This document shows positions 24,746 to 34,400 of a DNA stretch of 64,000 nucleotides, piece after piece. The DNA is from Blasia pusilla. Lineage: Eukaryota > Marchantiophyta > Marchantiopsida > Blasiales. The stretch is taken from assembly GCA_050084515.1 (NCBI GenBank), contig CM114275.1:23498001-23562000 (forward strand), read 5' to 3'. Each line of letters begins with the position of its first letter. The stretch's first letter is position 1. The notes below the pieces were generated by a model. That model had not been told where the DNA came from. It ran no database searches and saw only the letters and a program-made list of their open reading frames with translations. A program made the position numbers and the translations under genes.

Positions 24746-25365
24746 AACGCACATGTGGAGGATGTCCCAGTAGCAGATAGTCCCACGGAGAGAGAGGCCA
24801 TGGCGGGTGTCTCTTCCCATGTTGGCGAGGCCTCTTCACCATTGTGGGGTATGACTCAGGAGCTACAGAGGAGTGCCGACGACCTCGTGAGGCAGGCGTG
24901 GAGTCATGGTTTTATCCCATAACCGTGAGAGTCACGTGGCGATCCGGCTCTTGGAGTGGAGACGATGACCCCACTAGATACCACACCTATTGTGTGGCAG
25001 TGCCGAGAGGAGGGTGTTAGGGTGTTAGATCTCTTTGGAGGGATTAGCACCGGATTGGCTGCACTATTGTAGGCGGGCATACGGGTGCATCAGTACCTTT
25101 ATGTGGAGAGAGATGAGATCGCGCGGCGAGTATCATTACGTCACATGGCGAGATTGGTCCAGAGGTATCCTGAGTTGTTTTTGGTATCTGCAATACGGGG
25201 ATATCAACATACGCTACCCGCCGATATCTCTTTGGTGGGGGCGCAAGATCTGGATAGAGTTGGCACCATTCATTTGGTAATTGCTGGATGGCCATGTCAG
25301 GGTCATTCATCAGCTGGCCGAGGATTTGGATTGCAGGATCCGAGGTGAGGGATGTTTTGGGAAGG
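24734..25365 (+). pseudogene. N-terminal half of the methyltransferase, opposite strand
   Basis: The frame contains motif I (VLDLFGGISTGLAAL, S-adenosylmethionine binding), motif II (YVERDEIARR), motif III region (RVGTIHLVIAGW) and catalytic motif IV WPCQGHSSAGRG, with the nucleophile Cys codon at 25295-25297. It continues GLQDPR, stop, GMFWE, then stops matching near 25365. In-frame stops at 24920 (TAA), 24926 (TGA) and 25070 (TAG) each fit C-to-T change from CAA, CGA and CAG. A less conserved leader (24734-24919) is open in the same frame. It interrupts the protease tail exactly between GFIL and DFWEE. Confidence 0.9.
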
Positions 25366-26700
25366 ATGAATCCTAGGGGATATAACAGTGTACTTCCCAC
25401 CAACACATCGTACGACTCAACTGGTGTCGTAATTGCACGTGTGCGCACCATAGCACTATCCGTCGCATGCTCTGGTTGGACTCTAACAACAATCTCCTGT
25501 CGAGTCATATACTGAGTGGGTGATACGCCCCCAATCGAGGTCTGTATCTGGAAGGGACAAGGCTCAATGTCGGCCTTTCGTAACCCCAACGCTAAACACG
25601 CCGCCTTCCCTAATATCAAGGTTTGCGCTCCCGAATCAAGTAGGATGCGCTACGGGTGGTATACTGTCCCCTTCGGACTAACCAAGCGAAATACTCCAGC
25701 TCGGTTATCCAGTAACACTACTCCAGGTGTCACCACTGCTCGCTCTATGGCCGGTCGAGCTGGCATACCTACCAACTTCACTGCCGCCGCATGCCATGAC
25801 TCTGTGGGGAACGTCCCAAGCACCTGCTCTGAGGGCAAGTCCACCACCTCCTCAACTACCTCTGAACAAGAAGCAGTCATCTCTCCACGCTCACACAACG
25901 TGGCGGCCAACCGGAACACCTAAGCTGGTCCAACTCCCAACGTCGCCAACTCTATGGCGGAAAATAGTGGAGTCTGACTCACTCTGGTGGCCACCTCCAA
26001 CACTATGGTCGAAACTGACTCCACTCGAGCCGGCATAGGAGTTGTCACTCCAACTCCTTGTGACGTCGACGTAGGTGCATGAACTGTAGGCACCGCTGGT
26101 CGTCGAGGCACCATTGATGGTGTGTGTAGTGCCTCTGACAATATGAACGACTGTGGAACCCTGGCCTGCCGCCCATCGGTCCCCTTTGGTGGGTCAATCT
26201 CAACTCCACCTCTCGATGGCTTGGTGCCTCTTGCAACACCCCGAGTCACCACTGTAGCTGCCTCAACCTGGGCTGCACTACACATGAATCCCATACTGGC
26301 GAGATCCTCACCCGGGTCAGGGTAAGAGGTAGAAGCTGGAGTCACACTAGCTGCTCGCAGCTCTGTGCCTTCCCTAAGCTGCATCATCGTCATGGCAACA
26401 ATCCTCTGCTCCAACTGATTGATGCGTGAGAGAAGTGCCGGCTCTGGTGCTCCTGCTCCATCTCCTCTGGCTGGTGGTGGTCCTCTACCACCACGTCTAG
26501 GAAGAACTCCCCGACCTCCTCCAGGACGACCGCCCCCAGGCCCTCGGCCTACCTCTGGACGTGCCCCTTAGCGAAGGTCAAAACATATATCCCTAGTGTG
26601 ACCATATCTGTGGCAATGGTCACACTGGTGCTGTGGTGGGGCCATCCTCTGTGGCTCTTGAGCAATCGGAGGCGCTGGTGGTCCACGCGATGTGGCAGAG
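25366..26700 (-). pseudogene. Gypsy gag C-terminus and aspartic protease
   Basis: One minus-strand frame. A CCHC zinc knuckle CDHCHRYGHTRDIC (26583-26624, spacing C-x2-C-x4-H-x4-C) comes first. A Gly/Arg-rich RGG-like tract follows (about 26470-26567), then a long linker. The retropepsin active site ILLDSGAQTLILG is at about 25610-25646. The end is YDVLVGSTLLYPLGFIL at 25366-25420. Stops at 26568-26570 (TAA), 25920-25922 (TAG) and 25650-25652 (TAG) break it. The last lies four codons before the catalytic Asp. The gag N-terminus further upstream is not readable. Confidence 0.85.
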
Positions 26701-27370
26701 ACCTCAATCCCATCATCAATCCCGTGATGACATACCCGGCCTCACGCACGCTCAACACTCGGGCTCACCATGAGCCTCCCAACTGACTCACTTAACCTAG
26801 CGACACTCTCTCGGGTCATACACGCGACCCCTACTCGGCAACCGCCATATATCCACCGACATGCTACACATGAAAAGAATCTACACTCCTCACCATCACT
26901 ACACCCATCTAGCACCAGCTACTACCCGATACCCATCACTCTCAATCACACACGACAAGTGCGGGAAAAGGGACTCGAATGGGTAACCTGATCACGCCCT
27001 CCAACCTGCTGCATCGTCAACATGCACTCCTCCACATGATATGACAATCTCCGCAATACAACACTCCCCTCGACCAACACGTCGATCCTCCCGTCAACAG
27101 ATGCGGACAACCCGTCGGCATCATGCACACCGCCCCTCCATCGTCAACTCTCGCAACGCCCTGTCGCGCCCCAAAAACATCATGTCACGCCCGCTGTCCA
27201 ACTTGTCGGTCACTCAGCACGTCGACGTCCTCCCTGCCATCACGTTGCCCATACGCCACCGCGTCCGTACTACCAACCACGTTTGCTACAACTGCCCGAC
27301 CGACTAAGGTCCGTGCTACCACATTGGAGGGGGGCCTGGCGGCACCCCTATGGGCCTCACACCCGGCCTA

Positions 27371-27855
27371 AAACTCCACTCCTCAATCTACATCGGCATA
27401 TCGAGCCTCGTCCACCCTATGCTATCAAGGAATCGGGACGCTAGCACCCTAGTCCTAGTTCACACACATACAAGGGAGGTGCTCCAACGATCCAACATGA
27501 GAAAGATGGCTTAGGAAAGCCATCTTCCTCGCTTATATAGGGTTGGGAAGAGCCAAAAGGCTCTTCCCCTAAAAATGCCCTTCCCTTGGTAACCTGCGCG
27601 CACAGGTTACCAGGGGCGGGTGACCTGGTCAACAAGTCACCCGGTTGTAAAAGACCTCAACATGAAAGTTATCAGAAACGACGTTCTTGACACAATGGAC
27701 CTATCCTCAACCTCATCCGACACCGTGGGACAAAGTTACACTCAAGATAGTCTGCTGGCTCCTACGCCCTATCCACGATAGATCTCGACCTATCGGCTAC
27801 TCAGATGTGACACATATATGCAGGAACGATATTACAATTTAATAGAAATGTACCA
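27371..27855 (-). mobile_element. LTR-like region upstream of the gypsy element
   Basis: On the minus strand a TATA-like CTATATAAGCG (about 27531-27541) is preceded by 'ggctcttcccaaccc' and followed by 'catctttctcatgttgg'. These blocks recur, diverged, at about 20.05-20.15 and 36.43-36.50 kb. This is the expected place for the 5' LTR promoter of the methyltransferase element. Exact ends and target duplication were not found. Confidence 0.5.
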
Positions 27856-29275
27856 ATAAAATTTGGGATTGTTAAAAAATATTTCTACACATTTTCTTTG
27901 ATGAGTTTTTGGCCACATTTGAGTGGCTATTTTTTTCCTCCTAATAAACACATGTTATGTACATGAATAGATTTACTTCAATGTTGGCTCAATTCCAGAC
28001 CAATAGATGAGTCATATACATATGATGTATCTTTAATACATTTTTACCTTTATGACTACATGCATATTCTTATTGGAGATCGGTATGCCAATCATGCGTT
28101 TTACAAAACATGAATGGGTTGAGAGGACAAGCAAGTGACAATCAGTTATGATTTGTGGATTCATGTAATATATTGTAGATGATGCTGAAAAAATTACACA
28201 AAAGAACATAGTAGATTGAATTTTTATTCAATAATAAGTAGTCAATACATGAATCACCATTAGGCCATTGGAGTCATATCTTCCTAATTTTCAGTCACTA
28301 ACATATATGGAATCATAGCATGCCATCCTAAGGTCCTATGGGTCACAAGAGGTAGGTTAGGTTTTTAGGTTGTAGGTTTATCTAGCACAATTTTGTCTTC
28401 TTTCTTTATTATCTTTTTTCAAATAACATCATAAAAAACCAAAAGTATGTAAACCTATCATCTAGGTGTATACTAATACAAATGGGAGGATGCATGTTTT
28501 CTTTTACATGTGCATGCTAAAAAATAAATGCTTTACAAAGTGGCCCATCTATAGTTTTATTTCAGACTACCTCTTGAAGTTTTGACATTGCATTGGCTTC
28601 TTGGACTTGTTTGGATTTCACATGTGTCTTTGATTAAAATGTAAAAACATTGCATACATTAGCTAATGTGTTATTTTATATGCATTGATATGTAGTGCAT
28701 CGTATGTGCACTTACTAGTTTTAATGTAAACAAACTTCATAGGGTTTAGAAGTTTTTTTCCATGACACTGGAATTTTCTAGTAGCATGAGGTAAGCAAGA
28801 CTCTGCACGATAAAAAAATGGATTGGATTCAAGTCTTAAATCGAGGGATTCGTAGGATCTATAATGTAAGTAGCATGAGCAACTTCCGAACCGCAAGATG
28901 GAAAAAATATAGTGCAATTAAATCTTAAGTGGATGGATTCACAAGATATGCGAGGGAGTAGCCTCATAAAATCATTTCTCCCGAAATGGAATGAATCTAG
29001 GAAAATTCGACTCGCGTGTACGCTACTCTTACGTGTTTGAACCCTAAATGAATTTTAGAACCCGATCCCATACATAGAGATCACAACAAACCTCATTTTT
29101 TCTTAATATAATAAAATGCACCGGTCCCTAATAACTACTTCCAATCATAACGGGATAGGGAGGTTACTAGAACCTGCCCTTCTATGGTAGCCAATTAGCG
29201 GTTGGTATGAGATTACCAAAATTAATTGTACCCTCGAAACTAATTTGTAAATATGATTTTGTGTCGTAAATATAG
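27856..29275. other. AT-rich intergenic DNA, no gene seen
   Basis: Stop-dense on both strands with many T and A runs. Nothing recognised. Confidence 0.55.
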
Positions 29276-30856
29276 ATTACCGAAAATGGAAATGGAGACG
29301 AAAGTAACGGAACCCGGTGAAACAGAGTGGCGTACGGCGGCCGTGCGACCCGAGCGTACCTACGGGTCGTGGTCGTCCCCCGAAGGGTGGGGGGGTGGAG
29401 CCCCCTGTCCTCAAGTTTAGCGGGAAGAGGAAACGGGGGAAGCCATCGGAAGTCGGGCAGCGCAAGCGGAGGAAGGCGGAGAGGGGGGCCACGATGGCGT
29501 GGCCGCGGTGGACGTGGACAGAAGCGCCGCATGTTCCGAAACGGAGCAGACAAGAGGAGGAGTGGGGAACGCAACGCTTCGAATCTGTCACAGAGCGAGA
29601 GAGGGAGAGAGGGAAAACAGGGGAAGGGAGGGGTGGAGTGAATTGAATTAATTCATGGCGATGGGGGGTGGGAGTGGGGGGAGAGGAGTGAAGGGGAGGA
29701 GGGTGGCGAGGTGGGCAAGCAAGGGATGGGAGTTTTGCGGCACGGGGTGCAGGGATCCGCGTCAAGCGGTGGCTTGAAGCGGAACAGTGGGACTCTGTTT
29801 GGAAGGCGCACTTCGCTTGTGATCGCGCGTCGTCTTGCAAATGTGCGGGATGGCGGAGGAGGAATGAGGGACCCGTGCGTCGCGTGCTGAGCGAGCTGCA
29901 GTATCAGGATGTGAGCCCTCACAATTCGTGGGGTGGCTGGAGAATGGGGGCGGAGGCTTGTGGATGGAATCGCTGCTCTGGAGAAGTGCAATCCGGAGAG
30001 GAGTGGGATTCGTTGGTGTGGAAGGGGATTTCGTGAGTCAGATCCGACGCGGATTCGAGTGTGTCGGGAAAGCCACAGGGGGATTCCACGAGCTCGCGCC
30101 GTCTGATTCGTTCTTTGGCTTCAGTCTGGATAGTGCAGAAGAGGAACAACGGGTGATCACGGTTCTGTCTTGGGGTGGAGCACGGGCATTGCAATCATCG
30201 AATTAGGGCTCCCAATCCTGACAATCGGAATTCTCCACTCTGTCTATGTCAGCTTCAAGCGTCACCGTTGCAGGGATTTCCAGGTTGGTGGGTTTTGCTC
30301 AGCTCAAGGTTTGCATTGGATTGCCTCTTTTTTTTTCGTCATGACCGCTCTTCCGCAATTTGAATTGGACTTCTGGACCATTTGAAACTTTCATCACAAA
30401 GGAAAGTCTGTCCAAATTTCGATTCAATTGGTTGGTTTGGACGTAATGTGTTGGATCAGGCCGAAATTGCTGTGTCCGTTGGTGAGGACTATTCTGCATA
30501 GATTTATCGTGAGATGGCCAAGGTCCTTAGGAGCTGCAAATCCGGATCCGAGAGAATTGAGTTTATGTCGTATCTTCAGAATTTGGGCTCTCTAGGTAGC
30601 GGGGAATGATGACGAGGGATGTGCGACTCAAGGGCAGTCACTCGCTATACTCTCCGAGCTCGGTTGAGGCGAGAGATCTTCGCGGAGCTGAATGATGCTC
30701 ACAGAAGAAGAAGGCGATGACATAGGTACAGGAGCAAGGCCAATTGTAGCAAAGTGGAACATCAAACTGTAAGAAGCAAATGGGCGTGAGACCGTATTCC
30801 CTTTCCTGCATATTCACCACTGGAGGGGAAGGAAGATTCAAGATTTCGGTCACAGA

Positions 30857-30860
<4 letters not shown>

Positions 30861-30932
<72 letters not shown>
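30861..30932 (+). repeat. (GA)36 microsatellite
   Basis: An uninterrupted run of about 36 GA dinucleotides lies 0.85 kb before the F-box start codon. GA tracts near plant promoters can bind GAGA-binding BBR/BPC factors. Binding here is inference. Confidence 0.95.
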
Positions 30933-30933
<1 letters not shown>

Positions 30934-31587
30934 GGTGCATGGGCACACGGCGAGGAGGAAGCGAAGCAAGACATGAGAGAAGGGGGACTCACATTTTGTG
31001 TGAGTCCTGACCCTGTAGAGTGTTTTTGGTGCGGAGCTTCCATATATCAACCAAGAAACTCTCCAAAACACCATCACTATCTACCTCACCTTATTGGGAA
31101 CCCCGGTGCCTACCAGCGCAGCAGCTTTGGGCGGTGGATCTTGGCTACTGAGTGTGGAGAACAGCTCTGTTGGGTACCAGTTTGGCAATTTCAGCATAAG
31201 TCGTTGCTGCTTTTGTCGTCCAATACGCACTAGTGACTGTAGCTTTCATCCCAATCGTCGAGCAATTTGCAAGATCATGTTCGCGTCCGCGTAATTTAAT
31301 GGCTCGAAAGGATCGCCCCTATCCTGAACTTGAACTTCGGGCGGGTTTCCAAACAGGGAGTCACCCGCAGAATGGTCTATGGTTCTGTTGGTTCAACACG
31401 CATATTCAAGAGAGGTGTCTGACATTTAAGAGAGGGACACTGCACTCATTCAGTAATGCCTTTCGTATCCTCGCGATCATAGACCCTGGGTTGGACGGTG
31501 GTAGGAGAGAATCAGTGAATGAAGTGATTTATTGTGGATTGGGACCTAGCAGGGTTGTTGGATTTTGATTCCCAAAGCGTTCACACG

Positions 31588-31618
31588 CACACACACAGAG
31601 AGAGAGGAGAGAGGGGAG

Positions 31619-31657
<39 letters not shown>

Positions 31658-31664
31658 TGTGTGT
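31588..31664 (+). repeat. Compound AC/GA/GT microsatellite
   Basis: An (AC) run, then interrupted GA/GGA repeats, then (GT)n, ending 113 bases before the F-box start codon. It probably lies in the 5' UTR. Confidence 0.9.
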
Positions 31665-31776
31665 ACTCATTAAGTAGTGCCTGTCGTAGAACGAAAGAAC
31701 GAAAGAAAAGTTTCGTTGTCCCAGTTGACCAGAGAAAGAAAGAGAATACTGAATCCGATTCGCTTGTCATTCACAG

Positions 31777-33267
31777 ATGAAAAGGAGAAACAACATTTCT
31801 GATATGGCTGAAGCAGCACCGTCGAGTTCCAAAGGTATGAAAGGGGATGGTATCAAGTCATCTTCTCCTCATGATTTGATACAGTTGCGCCCAGGAGTTA
31901 GATTGGTCGACGGCTGCCAGGTGGTGGTCGGGGAGGGTAAATCGGCGAGGCAGAAGCTCCCTGATTGTCGTATGAAAGAAGCAGTAAGCTTGTCTCGGCT
32001 TGCGGATCTATCCATCAACGAGCCCCTCTCTGTGGACAAGCGGCGAGTGACGGATTTCAACGACAGATTTCCTGACGAGATTTTGCTGCACATATTCAAG
32101 TACACTTGGCGCCCAGTTCATTGCTGGGACGCGGCCAAAGTATGCAAGCGCTGGTGCATTTTGCAAGCATGTAACCAATTGCAAAAGGCGAGCAACCATA
32201 GCGCCGGTCGTTATCCCTGTCTGGCATTGAAGAAAGGGGATCGTTCGGGAAGGAAATCTAACTGTGACGGGAAGAGTAAGATTCTGAAATTGAAGAGAGT
32301 GGAGTCAGAATGGAGGTTTGCCATGGACCTTCTAAAGACCTGCAAACGCCACACTCATACATTGGAAATTAAAGATTGCACTCATGTGTCCGTGAGGGGT
32401 TATCAACTCCTTTCAGGGTTTGCTTCCAACTTAAGGGCACTTCGGCTTGAGTCCTGTAATTCCATGGACAACCCCAGCTTCTACTCCATATTGGATAGGT
32501 GTTCCACTCTGCGCTCGATTCATTTGTCCATGGTTCCCAAGCTTTCACTGAGGAATATTGAGAAGAAGGCTCCTAAACTTCAACAGCTCCATGTTTACGG
32601 ATGCCGGAATGTGACTGTGGGCACTGTCATTTCTATACTGGAAGGTTGTCTGGCTCTGAAGTCGCTGTGTCTAAGTGCGATGGGAGGTTTTCAGGATTGG
32701 GATGTGAACAAAATAGAGGCTGGTCCTCCATTGAAGCTTCAACATTTGGAATTGGTAAATACTGTTGGAGTCACGGATAAGTTTTTGCAGGCATTCAGTC
32801 CTCGCCTAACGAATCTCCGCAGGTTGGATTTAACTCAGTGTCCCATGGTAACGGATGATGGCTTCTCCGCCCTGATAGATGCATGTGGTAAAAGTTTACT
32901 GAAGTTGGTGATGACACGCTGCCGGGGAATTTCTGATGAAGCCATGGGATCAATCGCCAGAGCCGCAATTAAGTTACAGGACCTTTCTTTGGCTGGTTGT
33001 AAGGTTACCGATAGGGGGATAGAGGTTTTGTTGCAGGGCAGATTCATAACAGAGCTGAGGACCTTTTCTCTGGCTTGCACTATGGTGACTGATGATGGCT
33101 TAAAACATTTTGCTTCCAAGGAGAAGAGGCTCACATCTTTCAAGTCTCTAGATGTACAAAATTGCCCGGGAATATCCATTTTCGGGTTGAGAGGTCTTCC
33201 AAAAACATTGAATGGGAAGGCTTACAAACTGTGCTCAGAGAAGAAAAATGTCATGATTACTGAGTAA
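31777..33267 (+). CDS. F-box / leucine-rich-repeat protein
   Basis: Likely substrate-recognition subunit of an SCF ubiquitin ligase. It is a 496-residue uninterrupted frame. The F-box lies at about residues 94-130 (FNDRFPDEILLHIFKYTW ... AKVCKRWC) and would bind SKP1. From about 195 to 480 come degenerate leucine-rich repeats of the cysteine-containing type (LRALRLESCNSM, LRRLDLTQCPMVTDDGF, LQDLSLAGCKVTDRGIEVL), which would bind the target. The N-terminal 90 residues are Ser/Lys-rich and probably disordered. Met1 is the first in frame; a second Met at residue 10 is also possible. The substrate and orthologue are not identified. No hormone-receptor signature such as TIR1 or COI1 was recognised. 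Confidence 0.88.
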   Translation: MKRRNNISDMAEAAPSSSKGMKGDGIKSSSPHDLIQLRPGVRLVDGCQVVVGEGKSARQKLPDCRMKEAVSLSRLADLSINEPLSVDKRRVTDFNDRFPDEILLHIFKYTWRPVHCWDAAKVCKRWCILQACNQLQKASNHSAGRYPCLALKKGDRSGRKSNCDGKSKILKLKRVESEWRFAMDLLKTCKRHTHTLEIKDCTHVSVRGYQLLSGFASNLRALRLESCNSMDNPSFYSILDRCSTLRSIHLSMVPKLSLRNIEKKAPKLQQLHVYGCRNVTVGTVISILEGCLALKSLCLSAMGGFQDWDVNKIEAGPPLKLQHLELVNTVGVTDKFLQAFSPRLTNLRRLDLTQCPMVTDDGFSALIDACGKSLLKLVMTRCRGISDEAMGSIARAAIKLQDLSLAGCKVTDRGIEVLLQGRFITELRTFSLACTMVTDDGLKHFASKEKRLTSFKSLDVQNCPGISIFGLRGLPKTLNGKAYKLCSEKKNVMITE

Positions 33268-34400
33268 CATTGTTCATAGCAGCAGACTCAATTCCTGGGT
33301 CTATTCCACTCTGGAGCCCCATCTTGTTTATACACTCCCGCACCAGGTCATTAGGATCAGCAGGCTTGATTTATCTCCCCCGAAGACCGTTTTGTTTTAC
33401 AACGGTACAAGCCTCCTTTTGTACATCAGGTTGTAGCATCACATACTGTTGCAATTCTTGTGTAGTGGACTGGTGAAGCTGCCCCACTCATAATGGACAG
33501 CATTCCCTTCTGCTCTGCCTTCTTAGAAACGTCTAAACATCCTGCGAGTCTTCTCTTTAAAGACCTGTGAATCGGCACCAACAAGAAGGGTGTGACATCA
33601 AGTACCAGTCCTCATGCAGTCTGGTGGCATCTTCCTGTGTAATTGGCATCAACTAGAGCAGTTAGTTCAACAGGAACAGGGGAGTAACAGTTTTGACAGT
33701 TGAGTACTTTGCGAGGCCTCCTTTTGATCACGGGTTTTCTGATAGTCGAGTACTTTTGGAGGTCCAAGTTTTCCCTCTTCATCACATGTTTGCTTTACTC
33801 AACGACCCGGCCTGATGGACAGTTCAATGCAGCAATTTTGATGGGCAGCAGCCACAACTGGAGAACCTCATGGCTGTTGTGTTGCCACCAACACAACAGA
33901 AATGTGGCTGTCATTCTGTCTTTGCTCTCGACAGGCTTCAACCTTGAGATTAAAAGGACCATATCACGGAAGGTTTGGCTGCAAGAAGGTAGTGGAGAAG
34001 GTGGTGGTGATCCTACCATTGTTATCTTTCAGAACACCTGAATACCTTCAGGGCAGGGATGGCAGCAATTGAAAGTTTTGATGTCCTGTCTGCCTGTGGT
34101 TCCCACTCCAGGAGGCTGGACTGAAGCGAATGCCATCATTTTGAAGTCTGGAGCTGTCTGTGAATCGGGTCGGATGCTGCTTGCATGGCTGCACTTGAGG
34201 ATTGAGGTGGTGGTGTTTTTTCATTTATTGAAGGAAAGGCTACTTGTAAAGAATGTGGTGACAACTACTGCCACTTGGGAGAAATTTTGACAGGAATTTT
34301 GACAGCACTAGAGGGGAATTTGAAATGTACAAACGGTGTAGTGTAGAGTAGGGATTCGGCGTTTGTGGATGCAGATGCAAATGTTAACATTAGCATCTAG
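33268..34400 (+). other. Probable 3' UTR and flank of the F-box gene
   Basis: Exon-like base composition continues about 1.1 kb past the stop but the frames are short and unrelated to known families. A motif 'gagtactttg.gagg' recurs near 33702 and 33749. No clear polyadenylation point was chosen. Confidence 0.35.

Larger units (their letters stand above)
20690..27370 (-). mobile_element. Ty3/gypsy element encoding a DNA methyltransferase and PHD finger
   Basis: Decayed LTR retrotransposon internal region. Domain order on the minus strand is gag zinc knuckle, aspartic protease, methyltransferase C-half, reverse transcriptase, RNase H, integrase, PHD finger. The protease-RT-RNase H-integrase order is that of Ty3/gypsy. 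The methyltransferase N-half lies inside on the plus strand. Three stops break gag-protease and four break the methyltransferase-C to integrase frame; integrase/PHD also carries frameshifts. No primer binding site was recognised near 26.9-27.4 kb, where the leader and gag N-terminus are expected but unreadable. Confidence 0.9.
29276..31776 (+). promoter_or_regulatory. GC-rich promoter and long leader of the F-box gene
   Basis: Composition turns GC-rich at about 29280. Open frames on both strands here are low-complexity (Arg, Pro or Ser rich) and lack domains. The coding start at 31777 directly follows 'cattcacag', a plausible splice acceptor, so the 5' UTR may be spliced. Transcription start and UTR exons cannot be fixed. 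Confidence 0.4.

Noticed and set aside
26900-27400. Primer binding site of the methyltransferase gypsy element
   Set aside because: No complement of a tRNA 3' end such as the initiator tRNA-Met PBS was found on the minus strand.
29277-29840. 187-codon minus-strand open frame
   Set aside because: Pro/Ser/Arg-rich product of a GC-rich promoter region; overlapping plus-strand frames are equally long.
30638-31077. Frames with long Ser-Leu repeats
   Set aside because: Translation of the (GA)n microsatellite.
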